Positions 33,096 to 40,749 of a stretch of DNA of 52,025 nucleotides are shown here, piece by piece (position 1 is the first letter of the stretch; every line of letters begins with the position of its first letter). The notes under the pieces were generated by a model that worked only from the letters and a program-made list of their open reading frames with translations, was not told the DNA's origin and made no database searches. A program made the translations under genes and the position numbers. This DNA is from Indiicoccus explosivorum (lineage in GTDB: Bacteria; Bacillota; Bacilli; Bacillales_A; Planococcaceae): the NCBI RefSeq assembly GCF_002167005.1, contig NZ_NHTN01000060.1, positions 1 to 52,025 of the forward strand. Reading direction: 5' to 3'.

Positions 33096-34604
33096 ATGGA
33101 AAAGAAAAAGCGCATGAAACCGGGAAAAGTGTTTTACATTTCTCTTCTCATTATCGCGACTGTCGTTCTATGGGGCGTTTTTGCTACGGATCAGTTCAGC
33201 CGGGTCACGACAGCCGGGCTCCATTGGATAACGGAAGAACTCGGCTGGTTTTATGTAATGACGACGGCGCTCTTTGTCATTCTATGCCTGTACCTCGCAT
33301 TTGGAAAATACCGGCATATCAAACTGGGAGACGATGACAGCAAACCGGAGTATTCGTTCATCTCCTGGATCGGCATGCTGTTTGCAGCGGCCATGGGTGT
33401 CGGACTCGTCTTTTGGGGAACGGCGGAACCGATCGATCATTACGTTAATCCGCCGCCCGGCGTGGAACCGCGGACTGCGGAAGCGGCTCAGGCCGCGCTG
33501 AAGTACAGCTTTTTCCATTGGGGCATCACACCTTGGGCTATCTATGCGATTGTCGGCATGGCGATCGCCTATTTCGAATTCCGCAAAGATCGCCCGAGCC
33601 AAATCAGCTCGGCTTTTTACCCGCTGATCGGTAAACGGGCAGGCGGCACCAGCGGCATGGCCATCAACATAATCGCCACTGTGGCGACCGCCATCGGAAT
33701 CGCGACGACATTCGGATTCAGCGCCATGCAACTGAGCGGCGGCCTAAGCCGGGTGTTCGGTACTCCGAACAACGTCACAGTGCAGCTGATCATCGCCGGT
33801 ACGGTCGGCGTGCTCTTCCTCGGCGTCGTATTCGCCGGAATCGACAAAGGAATGCGCGTTTTGAGCAACGTCAATCTCGGTCTTGCCGCGCTTCTCATGC
33901 TTGCTGTATTCATCCTCGGTCCGACGGTGTCGCTGATCGAGGACTTCTTCGTGGCACTGGGCAGCTATATCGAAGACTTCGCTTATATGAGCCTAGAGAT
34001 GTATCCGTTCCGCAATACCGACTGGCAAGCGGAATGGACACTGTTTTACTGGGGCTGGCTCATCTCTTGGGCTCCGTTCGTCGGTATGTTCATTGCCCGC
34101 GTCTCCAAAGGCCGGACGATCCGGGAATACATTTTCGGCGCATTGATTTTGCCGGCGCTTCTCGGCGGCCTGTGGTTCGTCGTGTTCGGCGGAACCGCCA
34201 TCCGGCTTGAAAAGAGCGGCGCTGCAGACATCGCCAGCCTGACTGAAGGGCATCCGGAGTTGGCCTTGTTCGCGCTTCTGGAGCACTTGCCGCTTGGCTT
34301 TGTGCTCAGTCTGCTGTCGCTCGTGCTAATCGGTATATTCTTTATCACATCCGCTGTCAGTGCCACATACGTACTCGGCGTGCTGTCGGCAAAAGGGACG
34401 CTGCATCCGGCCAAAAAAATCCAGGCAATCTGGGGAGTGGCGATTATCGGCATCGCGGCCACCCTGCTGTTAAGCGGAGGACTGAACGCCTTGCAGGCTG
34501 CCGCTGTCATCGTGGCGCTTCCGTTCGCCGTTATCTTGCTATTTATGGCTTGGTCGCTCGTTAAAGCACTGCGGAGTGAACCAACGGAAAGCCGGCAGCC
34601 CTAA
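33096..34604 (+). CDS. BCCT-family betaine/carnitine/choline transporter
   Basis: 502 aa with 12 predicted TM segments. FAAAMGVGLVFWGTAEPIDHY is the glycine-rich TM3 of the family, and LFYWGWLISWAPFVGMFIAR contains the conserved Trp-rich substrate-site helix. Probably Na+-coupled uptake of glycine betaine or a related osmolyte. No long cytoplasmic C-terminal tail. AAGGGGG precedes the ATG. A GbsR-type regulator is encoded 11.5 kb away; any link is inference. Confidence 0.93.
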   Translation: MEKKKRMKPGKVFYISLLIIATVVLWGVFATDQFSRVTTAGLHWITEELGWFYVMTTALFVILCLYLAFGKYRHIKLGDDDSKPEYSFISWIGMLFAAAMGVGLVFWGTAEPIDHYVNPPPGVEPRTAEAAQAALKYSFFHWGITPWAIYAIVGMAIAYFEFRKDRPSQISSAFYPLIGKRAGGTSGMAINIIATVATAIGIATTFGFSAMQLSGGLSRVFGTPNNVTVQLIIAGTVGVLFLGVVFAGIDKGMRVLSNVNLGLAALLMLAVFILGPTVSLIEDFFVALGSYIEDFAYMSLEMYPFRNTDWQAEWTLFYWGWLISWAPFVGMFIARVSKGRTIREYIFGALILPALLGGLWFVVFGGTAIRLEKSGAADIASLTEGHPELALFALLEHLPLGFVLSLLSLVLIGIFFITSAVSATYVLGVLSAKGTLHPAKKIQAIWGVAIIGIAATLLLSGGLNALQAAAVIVALPFAVILLFMAWSLVKALRSEPTESRQP

Positions 34605-34680
34605 AGGTGCACTGTCTGGATTTTGTCTTAACTGGATTTTTCTTTCCAGAGTGCCTCTAAGGACGATACAAAGAATAGAA

Positions 34681-34715
34681 AGACGGCGGAACTTACCGGT
34701 CCCGCCGTCTTTTTT
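34681..34715 (+). terminator. Terminator between BCCT gene and toxin gene
   Basis: AGACGGCGG / CCGCCGTCT with a T-run on the plus strand. It overlaps the last codons of the leftward toxin gene. Confidence 0.82.
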
Positions 34716-35004
34716 CTATTTCCTTGAATACTTTCCCATCTTCACGGGATCCAATCGCAGCAATTTCAATGATTTCCACTGCTCCTCCGGCCACTGGTTT
34801 GAAGATGAGCCGAATACCCAGCTTATGATTTTTAAGTTCTTTGAACCCGGACAGCTTCGAATAAGAATTATTCCGCAGCGGCTTTCCGATTTCCGAACCG
34901 CGCAATTGCAATCTTTCGACAGCCGCATCTGTCCACTGCTGCAGACTGCCGTCCAGCTGGCGGTAATCTTTTTCAGCTTCCCGCCAAAAAACAACTTCCG
35001 CCAT
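34693..35004 (-). CDS. RelE/ParE-like toxin of a Phd/RelE module
   Basis: 103 aa. AEVVFWREAEKDYRQLDGSLQQW at the start and KPLRNNSYSKLSGFKELKNHKLGIRLIF in the centre fit the RelE/ParE toxin fold (ribosome-dependent mRNA interferase or gyrase inhibitor). Its ATG shares one base with the antitoxin stop (TGATG), so translation is coupled. The tail is very basic (EIEKRRRDR). Confidence 0.85.
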   Translation of the reverse strand: MAEVVFWREAEKDYRQLDGSLQQWTDAAVERLQLRGSEIGKPLRNNSYSKLSGFKELKNHKLGIRLIFKPVAGGAVEIIEIAAIGSREDGKVFKEIEKRRRDR

Positions 35005-35321
35005 CAGTCGAACAGTTCCTCGTCTGTCAGTTGCCGGAAGGGATTGTGCTGACTGCCTGTCACCTGTTCCGCGGGGATCAATTCGCCCGGCCCTTCTTCG
35101 ACCCGGAGGTTTAACCGGCTGTAGAAAAGTTCTTCTTCCATCGCTTCGTACTTCCTTACCATTGTCTCATAGGCATCGTTGCTCAGAATCACAGCTTCCG
35201 GCCTGTTATGGTTGAAAATAAAAGTAGGTTCTCCTGTGTCACCTGCTTCTTTTACCAGTTTCGAGAACTTCCGTTTTGCTTCAGAAATAGAGCACATTTT
35301 AACATTTACAGTTCGATACAC
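35004..35321 (-). CDS. Phd/YefM-family antitoxin
   Basis: 105 aa. The N-terminal DNA-binding domain has the family layout (CSISEAKRKFSKLVKEAGDT, then EAVILSNDAYETM). The acidic C-terminal half (VEEGPGELIP...LTDEELFD) should bind and neutralise the toxin. GTG start, AAGGAG nine bases upstream. Probably autoregulated together with the toxin. Confidence 0.9.
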   Translation of the reverse strand: MYRTVNVKMCSISEAKRKFSKLVKEAGDTGEPTFIFNHNRPEAVILSNDAYETMVRKYEAMEEELFYSRLNLRVEEGPGELIPAEQVTGSQHNPFRQLTDEELFD

Positions 35322-35342
35322 GATGATCAGCTCCTTATTAAG

Positions 35343-35371
35343 ATTATAATTCAGAGCTTATTTAAGTTCAA
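35343..35371 (-). promoter_or_regulatory. SigA-type promoter of Phd/RelE module
   Basis: On the minus strand TTGAAC (35371-35366), 17 bp, TATAAT (35348-35343); a strong match. Confidence 0.82.
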
Positions 35372-35417
35372 TCAAGGAATGACATCCTGTCGTTTTTCCA
35401 TACCGGGGAACCTTTCT

Positions 35418-35657
35418 CTACTCCTCCATTTCTTCACTCAGCAGTCCCAGGTCCATCAGAACCTTCAAGTGATGCGGCAGCTTGGACTGCGTCATATCCA
35501 TCACTTCCATCAAGCCCCCGACGGAATCCCGCTTCACAATTTCATGCGTGACTCGGAGCCGCTGACGGTCTGCAAGCGCCTTGGATTTCTTCTCATACCG
35601 TTCGGACGCTTTTTCAAACGACATATTCTCCACAACGATTTCGTCCATCTGTTTCAC
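35418..35657 (-). CDS. Short ArsR-family regulator, apparently lacking its wing
   Basis: 79 aa. KSKALADRQRLRVTHEIVKR and MDMTQSKLPHHLKVLMDLGLL align with the winged-helix DNA-binding core of ArsR repressors. ArsR proteins normally continue with the beta-hairpin wing, but here TAG follows EEMEE. In-frame codons after the stop read RKVPRYGKTTGC, reminiscent of a wing start. So it may be truncated by a nonsense change. GTG start (ATG 35648 is an alternative). Divergent from the glutaminase-like gene. Confidence 0.65.
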   Translation of the reverse strand: MKQMDEIVVENMSFEKASERYEKKSKALADRQRLRVTHEIVKRDSVGGLMEVMDMTQSKLPHHLKVLMDLGLLSEEMEE

Positions 35658-35710
35658 CCGTTCCCGGCGAAGGGTAAGGTTAGTTAACAGCTATTGCGGG
35701 AGGGGACGGA

Positions 35711-36670
35711 ATGACAGAAAAATTGACGAACGACTACTTGGAAACACTCGTCTTGAAATGCAAGCCTTTCTCCGCCGACGGCCGCATCCGGGAAACGGTG
35801 CCCGGCGTCAACAAGTCGGTCGAAGGGAGTTTCGGCGTCGCCATCTGCACAGCTGATGGCAAAGAATATCAGGCAGGGGCCGCGGAACACCGGTTCACAC
35901 TGCAGAGCATTTCCAAACTGGTTAATCTGATGATGGCCCTCGATGACGCCGGGGCGGATGCCGTTTTCAAGCAGGTCGGCATGGAACCGACAAGCCGGAT
36001 GTACGATGCGGTCCATGGCCTGATGGAGACGGACGGGCGCAAACCATATAATCCGTTCATCGATGAAGGCGCGATCGCGGTGACCGCCATGATTTCCGGC
36101 ACGAGCGGAAAGGAGCGGTTCAGCCGGACGCTGGATCTTCTTAAACGGATCACCGGCAATCCGAAACTCGCCATGAGCGAAGCGGCTTATGAAGAAGCGA
36201 AACGGGACGGATCGAAATCCCGGGCGCTCGCTTATTTTCTGGAAAGCATGAGCGTCATCGAATATGGCAAAGTGGAAGAATCGCTGGATCTGTATTTTCG
36301 GGGGCTGTCGATCGAGATCAACGCGGTCGAACTTGCGCGGCTCGGCGCCTTTTTCGCGCGGGACGGCAGGCTGAAACCCGACAGTGAACCTTTGATCGAT
36401 CCGGAACAGGTCAGTATGATGAAAGCGGTGATGCTGACGTCCGGTTTATACAATGATTCCGGAAAGATGGCCGTCCAGGCGGGCATTCCGGCGAAAAGCG
36501 GCATCGGAGGCGGGATTCTCGGCACAGCGACCGGCAGCATGGGCATCGGCCTGTTCGGCCCCGCCCTGAACAGCGGCGGCAACAGCACAGCCGGCATGGA
36601 AGCGCTGAAGCATCTGTCGCGGGATTTCGGTTTAAACCTGTTCCGGCAAAATGCGGTCCGCCCCACTTGA
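35711..36670 (+). CDS. Glutaminase-family protein with substituted active-site residues
   Basis: 319 aa, close to the family's usual length, with the Ser-x-x-Lys centre QSISKL (S66, K69) and the late PAKSGIGGG and MLTSGLYNDSGK blocks. Compared with glutaminase landmarks recalled from human GLS and B. subtilis YbgJ, the INAGA asparagine is Asp (IDEGA, D118), the Glu of the SE-x-E-T block aligns with A163, the Asn of RNRALAY is S170 and the Tyr of YIP is T29. It may hydrolyse a different amide or be inactive. Fold assignment firm, activity doubtful. Confidence 0.82.
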   Translation: MTEKLTNDYLETLVLKCKPFSADGRIRETVPGVNKSVEGSFGVAICTADGKEYQAGAAEHRFTLQSISKLVNLMMALDDAGADAVFKQVGMEPTSRMYDAVHGLMETDGRKPYNPFIDEGAIAVTAMISGTSGKERFSRTLDLLKRITGNPKLAMSEAAYEEAKRDGSKSRALAYFLESMSVIEYGKVEESLDLYFRGLSIEINAVELARLGAFFARDGRLKPDSEPLIDPEQVSMMKAVMLTSGLYNDSGKMAVQAGIPAKSGIGGGILGTATGSMGIGLFGPALNSGGNSTAGMEALKHLSRDFGLNLFRQNAVRPT

Positions 36671-36712
36671 GAAAAAGGATTCGGCTGCCGGGTCCCGCCG
36701 TCTTTAGGGCGA

Positions 36713-36776
36713 TACTTGCAAATGCTTGGTTGTTACTTGCGAAACCGGCATAAATACTTGCGGATCCTATTGATCG
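36713..36776. repeat. 21-bp tandem array D (three units)
   Basis: TACTTGC cores at 36713, 36734 and 36755, exactly 21 bp apart, with variable sequence between (aatgcttggttg, gaaaccggcata, ggatcctattga). Lies just after the glutaminase-like gene and before the 35-bp repeat. Confidence 0.65.
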
Positions 36777-36782
36777 GGACGG

Positions 36783-36817
36783 CCAGCCACGGCATGTCGT
36801 GGTCCGGGACAGCTGAC
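36783..36817 (+). repeat. 35-bp direct repeat, copy 2 (non-coding)
   Basis: Exact copy of the 3' end of the Nudix gene (32918-32952), including its TGA. No upstream Nudix coding sequence accompanies it, so it is a fragment. Confidence 0.9.
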
Positions 36818-36867
36818 GGAATGCTGCAACAGGGATTCCGGTTTTATACGGCAGCTATCTGCAAAAG

Positions 36868-36908
36868 AAGCCATCCTCAGTGAAATCAAATGATTTCGAG
36901 GATGGCTT
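36868..36908. terminator. Long hairpin between converging genes
   Basis: AAGCCATCCTC ... GAGGATGGCTT with an inner GAAATC-aaat-GATTTC helix. The T-run is poor on both sides, so termination strength is uncertain. Confidence 0.6.
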
Positions 36909-36979
36909 CTATAATGTTTGGAAGGGATTTTAGCTATACGCCACAAATGAAGCTGTGCGGGGAAGCGCTGCCTGTCTGA

Positions 36980-37615
36980 TTAAGTGGTCTGCAGAGTCCC
37001 CCCAGTTTTCGCATTCTCCCGTCGGCACAGCCAGACGAGAAAATAGACGAGCGGCGTATCGGCAGCCGCGGCCAGCCATTTGAACGCGTACTGGCTGACG
37101 ATCATCATCAGCAGGACACTCAGCGGCAAAGTGCCGTAAAAAGCGATCGTGATGAACAGCGCGGTATCCACGAGCTGGCTGACCATCGTGGAGGCGTTGT
37201 TCCGGAGCCACAGCTTGGAGCCGCCGTGCCGGTTCTTAAGGGCATGGAAAATCGTGACGTCCAAGTTCTGGCTGATAAAGTAGGAAACGATACTGGCAAG
37301 TGTCACCCGGAATCCGGCTGAAAAAATCGTTTCGAACGACGCCTGTTCCGTGAAAAACGGAGCGGACGGCAGCTGGATCGCCGCATAGATGAACCCGAGC
37401 GCGCAAAGCTGGGCGATGAAACCGGCCGTGACCGTACGGCGGGCCGCTTCCTTTCCATATACTTCTGCGATTGTATCGGTGATCGGAAAGGTGAAAATGT
37501 AGACGATGACGGCAGCCGGCAGCACCAGCCATTCATTGACCGCAAAAAGTTTGACCGCCAGGATGTTCGCCAGCAGCAAAAAGCCGACGAACGCGCCGTT
37601 CAGATAAAGCAACAT
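36980..37615 (-). CDS. Queuosine precursor transporter (YhhQ/VUT family)
   Basis: 211-aa protein with about six TM segments and the family pattern FPITDTIAEVYGKEAARR, QNLDVTIFHALKN and NASTMVSQLVDTALFITIAFYG. Members take up preQ0/preQ1-type queuosine precursors. AAGGAGG precedes the ATG, and it lies 12 bp after queF under the same preQ1 leader. Confidence 0.92.
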   Translation of the reverse strand: MLLYLNGAFVGFLLLANILAVKLFAVNEWLVLPAAVIVYIFTFPITDTIAEVYGKEAARRTVTAGFIAQLCALGFIYAAIQLPSAPFFTEQASFETIFSAGFRVTLASIVSYFISQNLDVTIFHALKNRHGGSKLWLRNNASTMVSQLVDTALFITIAFYGTLPLSVLLMMIVSQYAFKWLAAAADTPLVYFLVWLCRRENAKTGGTLQTT

Positions 37616-37627
37616 GTGTTTTCCTCC

Positions 37628-38125
37628 TTATCGGTTGTCGATCGTTTCCGGATACATGTCGTGGTTCATCATCCGGTGCGTCGCCATTTCTTCGTATTTT
37701 GTGCCGGGTTTTCCGTAATTCGTGTACGGGTCGATCGACAGGCCGCCGCGCGGGGTGAACTTGCCCCACACTTCGATATACCGGGGATCCAGCAGACGGA
37801 TCAAGTCATCCATGATGATGTTGACGACGTCCTCATGGAAATCGCCGTGGTTCCGGAAGCTGAATAAATACAGCTTCAGCGATTTGCTTTCCACCAGTTT
37901 CCGATCGGGAATAAAGGAAATGTACATCGTCGCAAAATCGGGCTGCCCCGTCATCGGACAGAGCGATGTGAATTCCGGGCAATTGAACTTCACGAAAAAG
38001 TCGCGGGATGTGTGCAGATTGTCCACCGCTTCCAGAATGTCCGGATCGTATTCGAATGAGTAAGCTGTATTTTGATTGCCCAACAGTGACAAGTGACCGA
38101 GCGACTGTTCTTCTCTTCCAGCCAA
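37628..38125 (-). CDS. queF: NADPH-dependent 7-cyano-7-deazaguanine reductase QueF
   Basis: 165-aa T-fold enzyme that reduces preQ0 to preQ1 in queuosine biosynthesis. [14 protein letters not shown] carries the thioimide-forming Cys (C56) and the proton-donor Asp (D63). [20 protein letters not shown] is the QueF motif for NADPH. TTG start with AGGAGG eight bases upstream. A short hairpin can hide this ribosome binding site. Confidence 0.95.
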   Translation of the reverse strand: MAGREEQSLGHLSLLGNQNTAYSFEYDPDILEAVDNLHTSRDFFVKFNCPEFTSLCPMTGQPDFATMYISFIPDRKLVESKSLKLYLFSFRNHGDFHEDVVNIIMDDLIRLLDPRYIEVWGKFTPRGGLSIDPYTNYGKPGTKYEEMATHRMMNHDMYPETIDNR

Positions 38126-38134
38126 TAAAAAAAC

Positions 38135-38159
38135 CTCCTGAATGCCGGCAGCACAGGAG
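38135..38159 (-). promoter_or_regulatory. Hairpin that can sequester the queF ribosome binding site
   Basis: On the minus strand CTCCTG (38159-38154) can pair with CAGGAG (38140-38135), which overlaps the AGGAGG of queF. It lies downstream of both the aptamer and the terminator. Confidence 0.45.
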
Positions 38160-38180
38160 AGGGTTAAAAAACGGGATTAG

Positions 38181-38207
38181 AAAAGCCGAATCGCAACGGA
38201 TTCGGCT
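38181..38207 (-). terminator. preQ1 riboswitch terminator
   Basis: On the minus strand AGCCGAATC-cgttgc-GATTCGGCT followed by TTTCT, 16 bases after the aptamer. Confidence 0.75.
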
Positions 38208-38222
38208 GAATTTCAGTCATCC

Positions 38223-38259
38223 ATAGTTTTTTATAGAGGGTATGCGCTATGAACCTCTC
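38223..38259 (-). promoter_or_regulatory. preQ1-I riboswitch aptamer
   Basis: On the minus strand AGAGGTTCATAGCGCATACC then CTCTATAAAAAACTA: the H-type pseudoknot consensus (AGAGGTTC-loop-ACCCTCTATAAAAAACTA). It controls queF and the downstream transporter; preQ1 is expected to reduce expression. Confidence 0.93.
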
Positions 38260-38291
38260 CCGGAAACCGGATATATGTGATTGCTTCATTT

Positions 38292-38320
38292 ATTGTAGAA
38301 GCAGACCGGGACCCTGTCAA
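38292..38320 (-). promoter_or_regulatory. SigA-type promoter of queF operon
   Basis: On the minus strand TTGACA (38320-38315), 17 bp, TACAAT (38297-38292). It places the transcription start about 25 bp ahead of the preQ1 aptamer. Confidence 0.88.
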
Positions 38321-38413
38321 CAAAACATTTTGCTGTTCCGCCAATCCGCCGCTGTTTAATAAAAAAAATCATTTTAAAACGAAACGAAGCAGTTCCCCGG
38401 CTGCGAACCGCCG

Positions 38414-38422
38414 TGGTATAGT
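38414..38422 (+). promoter_or_regulatory. Extended -10 promoter of the proS T-box leader
   Basis: TGGTATAGT (TGnTATAnT) at 38414-38422, with TTCCCC 18 bp upstream as a weak -35. Confidence 0.5.
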
Positions 38423-38427
38423 AGTCT

Positions 38428-38688
38428 CAGGAAATCCGGAACAACTCATACCGACTCGATGATGCGGCTCAGTAAATAAGAATCGTGATCCAGAGAATAT
38501 AGCCTCGGCTGAAAGCTATATCACCCCTTCTTATTGAACCCTCCCGCGGAGATGCCAGACGAAAGACTGGCCGGCCCGTCCCGTTATCGGCGGTTTGGAG
38601 GACAGGATCGCCGCTTGATCCTGTTGAACGAAGGTGGTACCGCGTCTTACGCATAAAGACGTCCTTTTGGACGCTTTATGCTTTTTTT
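38428..38688 (+). promoter_or_regulatory. T-box leader (tRNA-Pro) of proS
   Basis: The diagnostic antiterminator element GAAGGTGGTACCGCG lies at 38630-38644. Upstream stem I shows the CAGAGAA motif, an apical CGGCTGAAAGC loop and a specifier region GAACCCTCCC (about 38537-38546) containing proline codons CCC/CCU. The terminator GCATAAAGACGTCC / GGACGCTTTATGC with TTTTTTT is at 38651-38688. Uncharged tRNA-Pro should stabilise the antiterminator and induce proS. The exact specifier triplet is not certain. Confidence 0.92.
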
Positions 38689-38714
38689 ATTCCCAAAAAC
38701 AGGAGGAGAAGACC

Positions 38715-40151
38715 ATGTCTCAAAAGACGAATGATTTCACGAAATGGTACATCGAAACGATTCAAAAGGCGGACCTGATGGATTATACGGCGGTCCGCGG
38801 CTGCATCGCGTTCAAGCCGGACGGCTACGAATTGTGGGAGCACATCCAGGCGGCGATGGATAAACGGTTCAAGGAAACCGGCCACCGCAACGCGTACTTC
38901 CCGATGCTGATTCCGGAGTCGTTCTTCCAGAAGGAAAAAGAGCACATTGAAGGCTTTTCACCGGAACTGCCGTGGGTCACGGAGGCTGCGGGCGAAAAAC
39001 TGGAGGAGCGGCTAGCGCTGCGCCCGACGTCGGAGACGATGGTCGGCCAGCTGTATTCCGACTGGATCAAGAGCTACCGGGACTTGCCGGTACTGATCAA
39101 CCAGTGGGCGAACGTGTTCCGCTGGGAAAAGAAGACGCTGCCGTTCATACGCACATCCGAATTCCTTTGGCAGGAAGGCCATACGGCGCATGCAGATGAG
39201 GAAGAAGCGCGCACGGAAACGATGCAGATGCTCGACATCTACAAAGAAGTCGTGGAAAACTTGCTCGCGATTCCGGTTTACGACGGGCAGAAGACACCGC
39301 TTGAGCGTTTCGCCGGTGCGGTCGATACGTTCTCCATCGAAGCGATGATGCAGGACGGCAAAGCGGTGCAGGCCGGCACGTCGCATTACCTCGGCACGAA
39401 ATTCGCCGAAGGGTTCAATATCCGCTACTTGAATAAAGAAAACAAGCATGAATATGTGCACACGACGTCATGGGGCACCTCGACCCGGCTGATCGGTTCG
39501 GTCATCATGGTCCACGGCGACGACCAGGGACTTGTGCTGCCACCGAAAATCGCGCCGACGCAAGTCGTGCTCATCCCGGTCGGCCCGTGGAAAAAGAATC
39601 CGGCTATCATTGAAAAGCTGGATGAAGTCTTCGCGGCACTGAAAGCGAAAGGCTACCGCGTGCGGCTGGATGATTCCGACCAGTCGCCGGGCTTCAAGTT
39701 CAACGAATGGGAACTGAAAGGCGTGCCAGTGCGCATCGAACTCGGGCCGCGCGACCTGGACAACAGCCAGGCGCTCATGAAAGCGCGCGACGGGGACGAG
39801 AAAATTGCGGTGCCGCTCGATGCGGTTGTCGAACACGTCGAAAAGGAACTCGAAATGATGCAGAAGCGCCTGTACGACAAGGCGAAAGCGTTCCGCGACG
39901 ACAATTCGCATACGCATCTCAATTCGCTGGATGATCTGAAGCAGCACATCGCGGAAGCCGAGAAAAACGGAACGGTCGCCGGCTGGATTCTCGCCGGCTG
40001 GTGCGGCAGCGACGCCTGCGAAGAGCAAGTGAAAGAGGAAACGAAATTCACGACGCGGAACATTCCATTCAACCCGCCGGCAGAGAAAAACACGTGCATC
40101 TGCTGCGGCGAAGAAGCGAAACATGCCGTGTGGTTTGCCCGGGCTTACTGA
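38715..40151 (+). CDS. proS: Prolyl-tRNA synthetase, archaeal/eukaryotic-like (type 3)
   Basis: 478-aa class II aminoacyl-tRNA synthetase. It lacks the large insertion domain that makes bacterial-type ProRS about 560 aa. It ends in the extra C-terminal zinc domain (CGSDACEEQ, NTCICCGEEAKHAVWF) with terminal Tyr (ARAY), the hallmarks of the archaeal/eukaryotic form. Motif 2 (NVFRWEKK) and motif 3 (TSTRLIGSVIMVHGDDQGL) are clear. ATG 38715 follows AGGAGGAGA. B. subtilis uses the bacterial type, so ancient transfer or a second ProRS is implied. Confidence 0.95.
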   Translation: MSQKTNDFTKWYIETIQKADLMDYTAVRGCIAFKPDGYELWEHIQAAMDKRFKETGHRNAYFPMLIPESFFQKEKEHIEGFSPELPWVTEAAGEKLEERLALRPTSETMVGQLYSDWIKSYRDLPVLINQWANVFRWEKKTLPFIRTSEFLWQEGHTAHADEEEARTETMQMLDIYKEVVENLLAIPVYDGQKTPLERFAGAVDTFSIEAMMQDGKAVQAGTSHYLGTKFAEGFNIRYLNKENKHEYVHTTSWGTSTRLIGSVIMVHGDDQGLVLPPKIAPTQVVLIPVGPWKKNPAIIEKLDEVFAALKAKGYRVRLDDSDQSPGFKFNEWELKGVPVRIELGPRDLDNSQALMKARDGDEKIAVPLDAVVEHVEKELEMMQKRLYDKAKAFRDDNSHTHLNSLDDLKQHIAEAEKNGTVAGWILAGWCGSDACEEQVKEETKFTTRNIPFNPPAEKNTCICCGEEAKHAVWFARAY

Positions 40152-40167
40152 GGAATGTGAACAGCAA

Positions 40168-40205
40168 AAAGAGCCGGCTGGTACTGCAGCCGGCTCTTTT
40201 TTTGC
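40168..40205 (+). terminator. Terminator after proS
   Basis: AAAGAGCCGGCTG-gtactg-CAGCCGGCTCTTT followed by TTTT. Confidence 0.93.
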
Positions 40206-40281
40206 TTTTTATCTCTGTTGATGCAATCAGCGGAACTCCTGAAAAGGCGCTTGTATCATAGGAGCGGAATTTGTGTTGTTC

Positions 40282-40470
40282 CTATGTCAGGCCGGTCGTG
40301 TTTTCTTGCTGTTTCCTCAGGAGAACCGGCTGCCTTCCGCTGTCCATCGCTCTCTCTGCTGCCAGTAATGGCCTTTTACAACGTTCGGCATTCACCCCTT
40401 TTTCGAGCAGGATATCCACTATCTGTTCGACAGAACTTTTCTTTTTACTCTGCAATTTAATGATTCTCAT
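40282..40470 (-). CDS. Small basic protein (62 aa), uncharacterised
   Basis: Read from ATG 40470, with AAGGAG nine bases upstream. Basic N-terminus (MRIIKLQSKKKSSVEQIVD), a predicted helical centre (DILLEKGVNAERCKRPLLAAERAMD) and a polar tail. No family recognised. Supported by the ribosome binding site and coding-like composition only. Confidence 0.4.
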   Translation of the reverse strand: MRIIKLQSKKKSSVEQIVDILLEKGVNAERCKRPLLAAERAMDSGRQPVLLRKQQENTTGLT

Positions 40471-40749
40471 TTTTCCGTCACTCCTTACGGGCATTTTCAG
40501 CTGGCGGAACAGCTTTGGTCTATATGTACAGGATTATGCCGGCCCCTTATTTCCGGGATAATTCAATTATGGAGTACAATTGTTTATAAACTGTGAACAA
40601 ACTGTTTGAAAATTGTTAATCCCAAAGCAGACGGCAGAATTTCTTCTGCAAAAGCTGCGGAAATACCTTCCGTTAGAAATTCAAGGAACCTAAATTGTTC
40701 AGAATGCTGTTGTGAAAACATAGTGCAAATCCACTCAGGAGGACCTTCA
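40471..40749. other. Intergenic region before the S41 peptidase gene
   Basis: About 280 bp, AT-rich between 40550 and 40630 (ATTGTTTATAAACTGTGAAC and similar). A weak TTGTTC ... CATAGT pair near 40697-40726 may be the promoter. No gene or conserved RNA structure seen. Confidence 0.35.
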
